NCBI RefSeq assembly: GCF_011753055.1
Contig: NZ_VWWJ01000046.1
Location: 1 to 35,167 of the forward strand
Source: Burkholderia sp. Ax-1719
GTDB taxonomy: Bacteria > Pseudomonadota > Gammaproteobacteria > Burkholderiales > Burkholderiaceae
DNA length: 35,167 nucleotides
Direction: 5' to 3'
The first letter of the stretch is position 1, and every line of letters starts with the position of its first letter. The translations under genes were made by a program, and so were the position numbers. Positions 24,572-32,665 of this stretch are shown here, piece after piece. Below the pieces are notes generated by a model. That model was not told the DNA's origin and did not search any database. It worked only from the letters and a program-made list of their open reading frames with translations.

Positions 24572-24748
24572 GTTTCATCGCGGTTGCGGCCATCGAGGCC
24601 GCTGCCGCGTCTGCGATCCGCAGTTTGCGCGGCGCGCCATTCGCGTGCGCCGCGTGCCTCCCCGATGCGCCTTGCATGCGCACGCGGCAGGGCGCAACAC
24701 GCGCTCCACGCCAAACGTTTTCCCCGCCAAATTCTTCCTTACCGCAGC

Positions 24749-24775
24749 TTAATTTCGGCGCTGCGCTGCCGTTAT
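24749..24775 (+). promoter_or_regulatory. Candidate sigma-28 promoter for flgKL
   Basis: TTAATTTC (24749-24756), 11-nt spacer, GCCGTTAT (24768-24775), about 65 nt upstream of the flgK start. The -10 is identical to the flgM candidate. The -35 keeps the TAA and TT core but lacks TAAAG. The 270-nt gap holds no gene. Confidence 0.6.
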
Positions 24776-24841
24776 CACATAAGTTCACCCACGCGGCCCC
24801 TCCGACCGAGACGTCGGGCAGGCCGTCCACGAGGATTACGC

Positions 24842-26866
24842 ATGTCCAACATTTTCTCGATCGGTCTCTCCGGGTTGCAGGCGGCCCAGATCGGCATCGC
24901 CACAGCCGGCGAGAACATCAGCAATTCGTCGACCGCGGGCTACAACGTGGAAAGCGCGGTGTACAGCGAAGCGAATGGCCAGGCGACCAGCTCGGGTTAC
25001 ATCGGCGCGGGCGTCAACACGGCGACCGTGCAGCGCGCGTATAGCCAGTACATCACGACCGCGCTCAACAACGCGCAGTCGACCAACAGCTCGCTGACCG
25101 CCTCGTACACGCTGGCCACGCAGCTTTCGAACCTCGTCGGCAGCCCGACGTCGGGCATCGCTTCGTCGATCACGTCGTTCTTCACGGGCCTGCAAAACGT
25201 GTCGAACTCGCCGGATAGCAGCTCGGTGCGTCAGACCGCGCTGTCCGACGCGCAGACGCTCGCAGACCAGATCAACTCGGCCGGCCAGCAATACGACTCG
25301 CTGCGTCAGAGCGTGAACACGCAGCTCACCAACGCCGTTTCGCAGATCAACACGTACTCGCAGCAGATCGCGCAGCTCAACACGCAGATCGCCACGGCGA
25401 GCGCGTCGGGCCAGCAGCCGAACCAGCTGCTCGACCAGCGCGACCAGGCGGTCTCGAACCTGTCGCAACTGGTGGGCGTGCAGGTCGTGCAGAACAGCAG
25501 CGGCTACAGCGTGTTCCTCGGCAACGGCCAGCCGCTGGTGGTGAGCGGCCAGAACTACAACCTGACGACGCAGGCGTCCGACACCAACCCGTCGGAGCTG
25601 ACGGTGGCATGGCAGGGCCTGCCCGGCTCCACGACCACGGCGCAGTCGCTATCGAGCGCGGCGCTGACGGGCGGTACGGTGGGCGGCCTCGTGTCGTTCG
25701 TGCAGGGCACGCTCGACCCGGCGGAATCGCAGCTGGGCGCGATCGCCACGAGCTTCGCCGCGCAGGTGAATTCGCAGAACTCGCTGGGCCTGACGCTGAG
25801 CGGCTCGGCCGGCGGCAATCTGTTCACGGTGAGCGCGCCGCAAGTCACGGGCAACCGCAACAACACCGGCAGCGCGACCGTCGCGGCCACGCTGACCAAC
25901 GCCGTCAGCCCGCCGACCGATAACTACACGCTGTCGTATTCGAGCGCTTCGGGCGGCACCTGGACGCTGACCGATTCGACTACCAACACGGTGGTCAAGT
26001 CGACCACCACGCAGCCCAGCACGACCAATCCGTTCACGGCAGGCGGTCTGTCGATCACCTCGACCGGCACGATGGCCGACGGCGATTCCTACGTGATCCA
26101 GCCGACCGCGGGCGCACTCGACAGCTTCAGCGTGGCGACGAGCGATCCTTCGGCGATTGCCGCGGCCTCGCCGGTGCTGGTATCGGCGGCGACCGCCAAC
26201 TCGGGCACGGCGGTGGTGACGCAAGGCACGGTGACCTCGGGTTACACGGTGTCCTCCACGGCCACCACGCTCACCTATACGGCGAACAGCTCCGGCACGG
26301 GCGGCACGCTCAGCGGCTTCCCGGCGAACTCGACGATCTCCGTCGCGGTGCCGGGCTCCAGCACGCCGACGACCTACACGACCGACGCGACGGGCGCCCT
26401 CAGCTCGCCGGTGAGCTACGACCCGAGCTCGGGCGCGACCTTCACGATCACGTCCAGCACGGCGGGCAACACCAACAACGTCAGCTTCACGATGACGGGC
26501 ACGCCTTCGACGGGCGACACCTTCACCATCGGCCCGAACACCAGCGGCACGCAGGACGGCCGCAATGCGCTGGCGCTCGCCAACCTGACCTCGGGCACTT
26601 CGTTCACCGATTCGCAGACGCTCACCAACGCGTACTCGAACTACGTGAACGCGATCGGCAACACGGCGAGCCAGCTCAAGGCGTCGAGCACGTCGCAGAC
26701 CTCGCTGGTCACGCAGCTGACCTCGCAGCAGCAGTCGGTGCAGGGCGTGAACCTCGATGAAGAAGCGGCCAACCTGCTGCAGTACCAGCAGCTCTATCAG
26801 GCCAACAGCAAGGTGATCCAGACGGCGGCGTCGCTGTTCCAGACCCTGATCGGCATTTTCCAGTGA
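24842..26866 (+). CDS. flgK: FlgK, hook-filament junction protein 1
   Basis: FlgK forms the first junction zone between hook and filament and is escorted by FlgN. The ATG at 24842 has GAGG at about 24830-24834; the longer frame from 24584 crosses the promoter and is rejected. It has 674 residues, longer than the E. coli 547. The N-terminal D0/D1 part has SNIFSIGLSGLQAAQIGIAT and AGENISNSSTAGYNVESAVY. The coiled-coil-like D1 has NQLLDQRDQAVSNLSQLVGV. The extra length is in Ser/Thr/Gly-rich beta-type surface domains from about residue 310 to 570. The C-terminus has GVNLDEEAANLLQYQQLYQA, diagnostic for FlgK. Confidence 0.97.
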   Translation: MSNIFSIGLSGLQAAQIGIATAGENISNSSTAGYNVESAVYSEANGQATSSGYIGAGVNTATVQRAYSQYITTALNNAQSTNSSLTASYTLATQLSNLVGSPTSGIASSITSFFTGLQNVSNSPDSSSVRQTALSDAQTLADQINSAGQQYDSLRQSVNTQLTNAVSQINTYSQQIAQLNTQIATASASGQQPNQLLDQRDQAVSNLSQLVGVQVVQNSSGYSVFLGNGQPLVVSGQNYNLTTQASDTNPSELTVAWQGLPGSTTTAQSLSSAALTGGTVGGLVSFVQGTLDPAESQLGAIATSFAAQVNSQNSLGLTLSGSAGGNLFTVSAPQVTGNRNNTGSATVAATLTNAVSPPTDNYTLSYSSASGGTWTLTDSTTNTVVKSTTTQPSTTNPFTAGGLSITSTGTMADGDSYVIQPTAGALDSFSVATSDPSAIAAASPVLVSAATANSGTAVVTQGTVTSGYTVSSTATTLTYTANSSGTGGTLSGFPANSTISVAVPGSSTPTTYTTDATGALSSPVSYDPSSGATFTITSSTAGNTNNVSFTMTGTPSTGDTFTIGPNTSGTQDGRNALALANLTSGTSFTDSQTLTNAYSNYVNAIGNTASQLKASSTSQTSLVTQLTSQQQSVQGVNLDEEAANLLQYQQLYQANSKVIQTAASLFQTLIGIFQ

Positions 26867-26880
26867 GGCGCTGACCAACC

Positions 26881-28122
26881 ATGCGTATCGCGACTTCCCA
26901 GATTTACTCGTCGAGCCTTTCGACGATGGAAAACCAGCAATCCAGCCTGCTGGCGGTTCAGCAGCAGATTTCGACGGGCGTGGCCATTTCGAATCCGGCC
27001 GACAACCCGCTGGGCGCGGCGCAAGCCGTGCAGCTTTCGGCGACCAGCGCGAATCTCACGCAGTACGCGAGCAACCAGAGCACGGCGCTCTCGTCGCTGC
27101 AACTGGAAGACTCGACGCTCTCCAGCGTGACGACGACCCTGCAGGCGATGAGCCAGCAGATCCAGTCGGCCATCAACGGCTCGCTCAACGACAACGACCG
27201 CCAGGCGCTCGCCAAGCAGCTCACCGGCGAACGCAGCCAGTTGCTCACGCTCGCCAACACCACGGACGGCGCGGGCAACTACCTGTTCTCCGGCTTCCAG
27301 AGCACCTCGCAGGTGTTCACGAACCAGTCGGGCGGCGGCGTGACGTACAACGGCGACCTGGGCCAGCGCACCGTGCAGGTGGCGGGCTCGCGTTCGATCG
27401 CCATCAGCGACACGGGTGCGGCGGTGTTCCAGACGGTTTCGTCGGTGGGCACGTCGGCGGTGGCTTCGGGGAATTCCTCGAACACCGGCACGGGCACGAT
27501 CAGCGGCGTGACGGTCACGGACCCGACCCAGGCGACCAACGGCCACAACCTGTCGATCCAGATCGGCGGCACGGCCGGTGCGCTCACCTACACGGTGACC
27601 GACAACACGACCTCGCCCGCCACGGCGCTTGCGACGAACCAGCCCTATACGGACGGCTCGACCATCGACCTCGGATCGGGCATGAACGTGACGATTTCGG
27701 GCACGCCGGCAGTGGGCGACAAGTTTTCGGTGACGCCGGCCACGGCGGCGCAGAACAGCAGCGTGTTTTCGAGCATCGACAGCGTGATCGCCGCGCTGCA
27801 AAGCTCCGCGACGGGCAACCCGAGCGCGACGGCGAACCTGCAGAACGCCTTGCAGACGGGCCTCACGCAGATCGGCAATTCGACGTCGAACGTGATTACG
27901 CTGCAGGCATCGGTGGGCGGTCGCGAGCAGGAAGTGAAGGCGCTGCAGACCGTCACGTCGACCAACTCGCTGCAGATCACGTCGAACCTCGACGATCTGG
28001 TCAGCACGGATACGGTGGCGGCGATTACGCAGTACGAGCAGATCTCGAACGCGCTGTCGGCTTCGCAGAAGAGCTTCGCGGCCACGCAGCAGCTTTCGCT
28101 GTTCCAGTACATCAATCCTTGA
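26881..28122 (+). CDS. flgL: FlgL, hook-filament junction protein 3
   Basis: FlgL forms the second junction zone, on which flagellin assembles. It has 413 residues (E. coli 317). The N-terminus MRIATSQIYSSSLSTMENQQ with GVAISNPADNPLGAAQAVQL is the flagellin-like D0/D1 helix. The C-terminus has NVITLQASVGGREQEVKALQ and DLVSTDTVAAITQYEQISNA. The central insertion is Ser/Thr/Gly-rich, as in the neighbouring flgK. It follows flgK by 14 nt, with GTGAGG near the flgK stop as a possible ribosome site. It is followed by a strong terminator. Confidence 0.96.
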   Translation: MRIATSQIYSSSLSTMENQQSSLLAVQQQISTGVAISNPADNPLGAAQAVQLSATSANLTQYASNQSTALSSLQLEDSTLSSVTTTLQAMSQQIQSAINGSLNDNDRQALAKQLTGERSQLLTLANTTDGAGNYLFSGFQSTSQVFTNQSGGGVTYNGDLGQRTVQVAGSRSIAISDTGAAVFQTVSSVGTSAVASGNSSNTGTGTISGVTVTDPTQATNGHNLSIQIGGTAGALTYTVTDNTTSPATALATNQPYTDGSTIDLGSGMNVTISGTPAVGDKFSVTPATAAQNSSVFSSIDSVIAALQSSATGNPSATANLQNALQTGLTQIGNSTSNVITLQASVGGREQEVKALQTVTSTNSLQITSNLDDLVSTDTVAAITQYEQISNALSASQKSFAATQQLSLFQYINP

Positions 28123-28144
28123 TGTAGCGGGTTGAGATGCAAAA

Positions 28145-28183
28145 AACGGCGGCAGGCCTTGGGGCTTGCCGCCGTTCTTGTTT
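28145..28183 (+). terminator. Intrinsic terminator after flgL
   Basis: A 14-bp stem (28145-28158 with 28163-28176, one G-T pair) with a 4-nt loop TTGG begins 22 nt after flgL. The tail CTTGTTTG is T-rich. A run of A's precedes it, so it could also act in the opposite direction. Confidence 0.85.
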
Positions 28184-28198
28184 GTGGGGCTCAATCTA

Positions 28199-28234
28199 AA
28201 ATACTCTACAAGGAACCCTACATAAAACCCTACA
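28199..28234. repeat. Upstream array of three 12-bp tandem repeats before fic
   Basis: Three consecutive 12-mers, 28199-28210, 28211-28222 and 28223-28234, each end in CTACA: AAATACTCTACA, AGGAACCCTACA and TAAAACCCTACA. The period is exactly 12. Together with the second array this gives consensus RAACYCTACA. Likely protein-binding iterons of a regulator, possibly the Fic protein itself (inference). Confidence 0.8.
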
Positions 28235-28300
28235 TCGGATCGTTTTTATCAACCAAAAATGATTGATAAATCAATAAAATAGGTGAAAAATCTAGCGTTC
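28235..28300 (+). promoter_or_regulatory. AT-rich probable fic promoter between the two repeat arrays
   Basis: This 66-nt segment is far more AT-rich than its surroundings. It contains an inverted repeat, TTTATCAA (28245-28252) and TTGATAAA (28263-28270), and a nested ATTGAT-AA-ATCAAT (28262-28275). TTGATA at 28263-28268 with AAAAAT at 28286-28291, 17 nt apart, could be -35 and -10, a moderate match. It lies between the arrays, as expected for an operator-controlled promoter. Confidence 0.4.
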
Positions 28301-28336
28301 AAGAACTCTACCTGAAACTCTACATTCAAGCCTACT
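28301..28336. repeat. Downstream array of three 12-bp tandem repeats before fic
   Basis: 12-mers at 28301-28312, 28313-28324 and 28325-28336 read AAGAACTCTACC, TGAAACTCTACA and TTCAAGCCTACT. They repeat the same core in the same orientation and period as the upstream array; the last copy is degenerate. The array ends 6 nt before the fic start codon, so it would cover the ribosome site region. Confidence 0.75.
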
Positions 28337-28342
28337 CGCGCA

Positions 28343-29545
28343 ATGGCCTCCGTCGCTACCTTCGAACCCTTGTTCCCCGAAGATCGCATGCTGGATCCGC
28401 TGGTCGAGCGCGCGGCGGGACTGATCGATTCATCGCAGAAACTGGTTACCGTACGCCAGACGCCGCTGGCCGCCGCGCTGGTGCCGCAACTGCGCGCGAT
28501 GAATTCGTACTACACGAACAAGATTGAAGGGCAGCACACGACGCCGGCACGAATCGAATCGGCGCTCAAGCGGGACTATTCGGCCGATGCCGTCGAGCGT
28601 AAGAAGCAGCGGCTCGCCATTGCGCATATCGAGACCGAAAGCGCACTTGAACGGGAGTGGAGCGGGTTGCCGGTATCGGCGCTATTCGAGGCAGAGCGCA
28701 TTCCGGCACTGCACGCACGCTTCTTTTCCGGTCTGACGGACGATGAGCGATTCACCGACAACGGTGACCCACTTATCCCCGGCGAAATTCGCAAAGTGGA
28801 TGTGACGGTTGGGCGCCATCTCGCGCCTGAGCCTGAACTCATCGAGCCCTTGCTCAACGCGTGGGCAACGCGCTACAGCCGCATCCGTGCAAAGGAATAT
28901 CAGCTTATCGGCATTGGCTGCTCGCACCACCGCCTGGCCTGGATTCACCCGTTCGTTGACGGGAACGGTCGGGTAGCGCGCCTGCACTCTCATCTGGCCT
29001 TGAGCGCCGCAGGCCTTACCCAGAGCTTGTGGTCGCCGCTACGCGGTCTCGCGCGTGCGCACGACGAGTACTATCTTCGGCTAAGCGATGCGGACCAGAG
29101 TCGCCGCAACGATCTGGATGGGCGCGGCAATCTGAGTCAGGAAGGGCTGGTGCGTTTCGCGCAGTTCTTTCTCGATGTGTGCCAGGACCAGGTCGACTTC
29201 ATGGTCCATATGACCGGATTCGACGGCATCACGGACCGCCTGCGTGATCTGCTGGCCTGGCTGGAGGCCAGCCCCTGGCAGATCGGCTCGGAAAAGTCGC
29301 TGCTCAAGCCCGAGGCTTCGGCGCTTGCGATGGAGTTCGCCATGCTTCGGCGTAGCGTCTCGCGCGCGGAGTTTTCGCAGATGCTAGGCGTCACGGATGT
29401 GATGGCGCGCAGAATCACGCGCTCGTTGATCGACTATGGGCTGCTGACTTCGCCTTCGCATCGCGGCGAATTGTCGTTCGCTTTGCCGCTCAAGAGTCTG
29501 CGCTTCCTGTTTCCGCGACTGTGGCCCGAGGTCGATCAGGAGTAA
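28343..29545 (+). CDS. Fic-domain protein with N-terminal inhibitory helix and C-terminal winged helix
   Basis: Fic proteins transfer AMP (or another nucleotide moiety) to hydroxyl side chains of target proteins. This one has 400 residues. The inhibitory motif [S/T]xxxE[G/N] is present at T58-N-K-I-E62-G63, placing it in class II, with the inhibitory helix N-terminal to the Fic core. The Fic core has GEIRKVDVTVGRHLAP (the target flap region) and the intact catalytic motif H202-PFVDGNGRVA-R213. The C-terminal part has RAEFSQMLGVTDVMARRITR and SLIDYGLLTSP, a likely winged-helix DNA-binding domain. It lies between flgL and fliR, ends 22 nt from the convergent fliR end, and is preceded by an AT-rich repeat region. 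It is an accessory gene with no evident flagellar role; target unknown. Confidence 0.92.
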   Translation: MASVATFEPLFPEDRMLDPLVERAAGLIDSSQKLVTVRQTPLAAALVPQLRAMNSYYTNKIEGQHTTPARIESALKRDYSADAVERKKQRLAIAHIETESALEREWSGLPVSALFEAERIPALHARFFSGLTDDERFTDNGDPLIPGEIRKVDVTVGRHLAPEPELIEPLLNAWATRYSRIRAKEYQLIGIGCSHHRLAWIHPFVDGNGRVARLHSHLALSAAGLTQSLWSPLRGLARAHDEYYLRLSDADQSRRNDLDGRGNLSQEGLVRFAQFFLDVCQDQVDFMVHMTGFDGITDRLRDLLAWLEASPWQIGSEKSLLKPEASALAMEFAMLRRSVSRAEFSQMLGVTDVMARRITRSLIDYGLLTSPSHRGELSFALPLKSLRFLFPRLWPEVDQE

Positions 29546-29567
29546 ATCACCGAGGCGAACTACCCCC

Positions 29568-30359
29568 TCAACCCGGCGGCTTCAACGCCGCAGCCACGCG
29601 CCCCATCTGATCCAGACCGCTGTCGAACAGGCGCGAGAAATACGGGATCAAACTCGGCATCATCAACTGGACCAGCAGGAGCCCCACCAGCATCGTCACC
29701 GCAAAGCCAATCTGGAACACGCCGATCTGCGGCGCCGCGCGGTTGAGAATGCCCAGCGAAATATTGGTGATGAGCAGCGCCACCACCACGGGCAGCGAGA
29801 GCAGCAGCCCCGAATTGAACACCATCGCGCCCCAGCCCACCAGCAGGCGAAAGCCGTTGCCGTTGAGCACACTGGCCGACACCGGCACGCTCGTAAAGGT
29901 TTCGACGATGGCGGCGATCATCTGCAGATGGCCGTCGAAGGCGAGGAAGGTCAGCATCGCCATCATGTTGAACCACGACGACAAGGCGGGCGAAGTCGTA
30001 TTGGACTGCGGATCGAAAAACGACGCGAAGGAGAGGCCCATGCCCGCGCCCATCAGGTCGGCGGCGGCCGTGACCACGGCGAACACCAGTTGCATGGTGA
30101 AGCCCAGCGCCACGCCAATCAGGAACTGGTTCACCAGAATCCACACGCCTTCGGCCGAAAACACCGTGACCTGCGGCATGGCGCCGAGCGTGGGCGCGAC
30201 GATCAAGGTAATGAAGGCCGCCAGGCCGATCTTCACGCGCGTGGAGATCGAGCGGTTGCTGAGCACGGGCGCGGTCGCGATCAGCGCCAGAATGCGCGTG
30301 AACGGCCACAGGAACGCGGTGAGCCAGAGATTGAGCTGCGCGTAGGTGACGGTGAACAT
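29568..30359 (-). CDS. fliR: FliR, flagellar export gate membrane protein
   Basis: FliR is part of the FliPQR export channel in the inner membrane. It has 263 residues, as in E. coli (261). About six hydrophobic segments are seen. Recognisable parts are FLWPFTRILALIATAPVLSN near the N-terminus, RVKIGLAAFITLIVAP, and FLIGVALGFTMQLVFAVV with the DLMGAGMGLSFASFFDP loop. No clear ribosome site precedes the ATG, and the gap from fliQ is 49 nt. It is the last gene of the fliLMNOPQR run and converges on fic. Confidence 0.96.
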   Translation of the reverse strand: MFTVTYAQLNLWLTAFLWPFTRILALIATAPVLSNRSISTRVKIGLAAFITLIVAPTLGAMPQVTVFSAEGVWILVNQFLIGVALGFTMQLVFAVVTAAADLMGAGMGLSFASFFDPQSNTTSPALSSWFNMMAMLTFLAFDGHLQMIAAIVETFTSVPVSASVLNGNGFRLLVGWGAMVFNSGLLLSLPVVVALLITNISLGILNRAAPQIGVFQIGFAVTMLVGLLLVQLMMPSLIPYFSRLFDSGLDQMGRVAAALKPPG

Positions 30360-30408
30360 CGCGTGAAGAGAAAGCGCAGAAGGGCGCCCGCGTTGGCGGG
30401 CGCGCGGT

Positions 30409-30678
30409 TCAGGCCGCGAGCGCGGGAATGCTCGTGAACATGCGGTGCATGTAGTCGAGGATCGTGGTGAGCATCCACGGTCCGGCGATCACGAGCGTCA
30501 CCGCAATCGCGACGAGCTTGGGAATGAAGGACAGCGTGCTTTCGTTGATCTGCGTGGCGGCCTGAAACAGGCTCACCACCAGACCGACGATCAGCGACAC
30601 GAGCAGCAGCGGCGCAGCCAGCAGCAGCGCCACATACATCGCTTCGTGCGAGAGGGTCATGACCATTTCGGGCGTCAT
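30409..30678 (-). CDS. fliQ: FliQ, flagellar export gate membrane protein
   Basis: Small two-helix subunit of the FliPQR channel, 89 residues, the family length. The first membrane helix is ALLLAAPLLLVSLIVGLVVS, followed by FQAATQINESTLSFIPK, the conserved loop, and the second helix LVAIAVTLVIAGPWMLTTIL. AAGGAG precedes the ATG at 30678. It is 11 nt downstream of fliP. Confidence 0.97.
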   Translation of the reverse strand: MTPEMVMTLSHEAMYVALLLAAPLLLVSLIVGLVVSLFQAATQINESTLSFIPKLVAIAVTLVIAGPWMLTTILDYMHRMFTSIPALAA

Positions 30679-30689
30679 CGCGGCTCTCC

Positions 30690-31568
30690 TTACGTGAAGC
30701 TCTGCGCGAGCGAGCCGATCAGCAATTGCCAGCCGTCCACCAGCACGAACAGCATCAGCTTGAACGGCAGCGAAATCGTCGCGGGCGACACCATCATCAT
30801 ACCCATCGACATCAGCACGCTCGCCACCACCATGTCGATGATGAGAAACGGAATGAAGATCGTGAAGCCGATCTGGAAGCCCGTCTTCAGCTCGCTCGTC
30901 ACGAACGAGGGCACCAGCAGCGTGAGCGGCACGTCTTCCGGGCCCTGCATCGGCGCGGCGTGCGAGATGCGCGCGAACAGGGCGAGATCGGACTCGCGGG
31001 TCTGGCGCAGCATGAAGGCCTTGAAGGGCGCGACGCCGCGCGTCACGGCTTCGTCCATCGGCAGGGTGCCGGCCGCGAACGGCTTGTAGCCGTCGTTATA
31101 GGCCTTGTCGAGCACCGGCGACATGATGAACAGCGTCAGAAACAGCGCAAGGCCAACGATCACCTGATTGGGCGGTGTCGTGGTCGTGCCGAGCGCCTGG
31201 CGCAGCAGCGACAGCACGATGATGATGCGCGTGAAGCTCGTCATCATCAGCACCATCGCGGGCAGGAACGACAGCATCGTGAGCAGCAGCATCGTCTGCA
31301 CGCTCAGCGAGTAGGTCGTACCGCCGCCGGGGCCGGGGCTCGTGTTGAAGGCGGGCAGGCCTTGCGGCTGGGCAGCCTGCGCGTGGGCGAGGTGCGGCAG
31401 CATCAGCAGCACGACGGTCAGCGCGAACAGCAAGGCGAGCGGCAGCGCCATGCGCGAGAGCCGTTGCTTGCAGCGGGAGAGGAAACCGGGATTCGATGTC
31501 ACGATCGAGGCGTGTTGCGCGCGGTCGGAGGAGCCCGTTACCGCGCCGGAAAGGGAACTGCCGTGCAT
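30690..31568 (-). CDS. fliP: FliP, flagellar export gate membrane protein
   Basis: FliP makes up most of the export channel. The ATG at 31568 follows directly on the fliO stop (TAAATG), with GGAG in the end of fliO. It has 292 residues against 245 in E. coli, the excess being an N-terminal extension of about 38 residues before the signal-peptide-like LPLALLFALTVVLLMLPHLA. The conserved core has TMLSFLPAMVLMMTSFTRII and VLSLLRQALGTTTTPPNQVI. FIPFLIIDMVVASVLMSMGM and LPFKLMLFVLVDGWQLL follow. An internal ATG near residue 40 is a possible alternative start. Confidence 0.96.
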   Translation of the reverse strand: MHGSSLSGAVTGSSDRAQHASIVTSNPGFLSRCKQRLSRMALPLALLFALTVVLLMLPHLAHAQAAQPQGLPAFNTSPGPGGGTTYSLSVQTMLLLTMLSFLPAMVLMMTSFTRIIIVLSLLRQALGTTTTPPNQVIVGLALFLTLFIMSPVLDKAYNDGYKPFAAGTLPMDEAVTRGVAPFKAFMLRQTRESDLALFARISHAAPMQGPEDVPLTLLVPSFVTSELKTGFQIGFTIFIPFLIIDMVVASVLMSMGMMMVSPATISLPFKLMLFVLVDGWQLLIGSLAQSFT

Positions 31569-32153
31569 TTACTGCGCTCCGCCGTCGTGACGATTGGATC
31601 GGGGATTGAATCGTTTGCCCGCTTCATGTTTGAGCGCGTCACGAAAGCGCTGTCCGAAGCTGCCTTGAAGCGCGGGGCCATTGGCCGATGCGCCCGCTGC
31701 CGCGACATTCGCCGCATTGGGCAATTCGCCCGCGGGCATCGTGTGCAGCAGCGTCACGCTGCCCGGCGACGCACCCAGCACCAGCCAGGTATCGCCGATC
31801 TCGACGACCGCCACGCGCTCCTTGCCGCCCAGCGACGCACCGCCCACGGTCTTGATCAGCGCGTTCTTCGGGCCGTGCTGCAGGCCCAGACGCCGCGCGA
31901 GCCAGCCGCAGGCGAACACCACGGCGATCACCAGCACGAGGCCGAACACCGTTTGCAGCACTGCGCCAAAGCCAAGCGACGGCACCGCGCTGCCCGTGAT
32001 CACCGCCGAAGCGCCCGAAGCCGAGCGCGCCGCCTGCGTTGCCTGGTTGACCGCCTGCAGGTCGGCGGCATGAGCCGCGACGCTGGCGAGCGACGCCACG
32101 GCAAAAGCAAACGTCTTGCACAACGAAGCAGTGCGCACGGCCTGAAATCTCAT
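31569..32153 (-). CDS. fliO: FliO, export gate assembly protein
   Basis: FliO helps assemble the FliP ring. The ATG at 32153 overlaps the fliN stop as ATGA. It has 194 residues; family length varies. The N-terminus is a signal-like segment (KTFAFAVASLASVAAHA), then a membrane helix TVFGLVLVIAVVFACGWLAR and the conserved RLG. The small beta domain KERVAVVEIGDTWLVLGASP and GSVTLLHTMP follows, and the tail ends in FRDALKHEAGKR. The stop abuts the fliP start. The signal-like N-terminus is an extension relative to E. coli FliO. Confidence 0.92.
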   Translation of the reverse strand: MRFQAVRTASLCKTFAFAVASLASVAAHAADLQAVNQATQAARSASGASAVITGSAVPSLGFGAVLQTVFGLVLVIAVVFACGWLARRLGLQHGPKNALIKTVGGASLGGKERVAVVEIGDTWLVLGASPGSVTLLHTMPAGELPNAANVAAAGASANGPALQGSFGQRFRDALKHEAGKRFNPRSNRHDGGAQ

Positions 32154-32665
32154 CGGTTCAGTTTCCGGATCCGTTCGGACGGCGTGATGATGTCCGTCAG
32201 GCGGATACCGAACTTGTCGTTCACCACCACCACTTCGCCCTGGGCGATCAGGCAGCCGTTCACGAGCACGTCCATCGGCTCGCCCGCGAGGCCGTCCAGC
32301 TCCACCACCGAACCCTGCGCGAGTTGCAGCAGGTTGCGGATGGCGATCTTGGTGCGGCCGAGTTCGACGGTCATCTGGACGGGAATGTCCAGGATCATGT
32401 CGATGTCGTTGCGCGTCGAGTTCTGATCGACCTTCGAGAGCGGCTGGAACACGGCCGCGGGTTGTGCTGCGGGTGCGTCGTTGCTGTTCTGCTCGGCCAG
32501 TGCGGCAGCCCAATCGTCCATCGCCATTTCGTCTTCCGTGCTCGTTGCACTCGTTGTCGTATTTGCAGCTGCGGCTGCTTCCATCGCTTCAGCCTGCGCG
32601 GCGGCCTCCGGGCCGTTGGGATCGAGCACCGGTTCGTCAGCGCTCGTGCCGTTGATGTCACTCAT
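32150..32665 (-). CDS. fliN: FliN, C-ring switch protein
   Basis: FliN forms the lower part of the motor C-ring with FliM and docks export ATPase complexes. ATG 32665 with AGGAAGG about 5 nt upstream is preferred. GTG 32671 would have the ribosome site too near. The start lies inside the fliM end (8-nt overlap). About 171 residues; the first 85 are acidic and Ala-rich. The conserved SpoA domain runs from DMILDIPVQMTVELGRTKI through LLQLAQGSVVELDGLAGEP and VLVNGCLIAQGEVVVVNDKF to GIRLTDIITPSERIRKL. E. coli FliN has 137 residues, the difference being the N-terminal part. Confidence 0.96.
   Translation of the reverse strand: MSDINGTSADEPVLDPNGPEAAAQAEAMEAAAAANTTTSATSTEDEMAMDDWAAALAEQNSNDAPAAQPAAVFQPLSKVDQNSTRNDIDMILDIPVQMTVELGRTKIAIRNLLQLAQGSVVELDGLAGEPMDVLVNGCLIAQGEVVVVNDKFGIRLTDIITPSERIRKLNR

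Noticed and set aside
28199..28336. CRISPR-like array upstream of fic
   Set aside because: Repeats are only 12 bp and contiguous, without spacers, and no cas gene is present; the pattern fits operator iterons.
30726..32426. Long plus-strand frame across fliP and fliO
   Set aside because: It is antisense to two clearly identified genes with overlapping stop/start junctions; the composition is typical of shadow frames.
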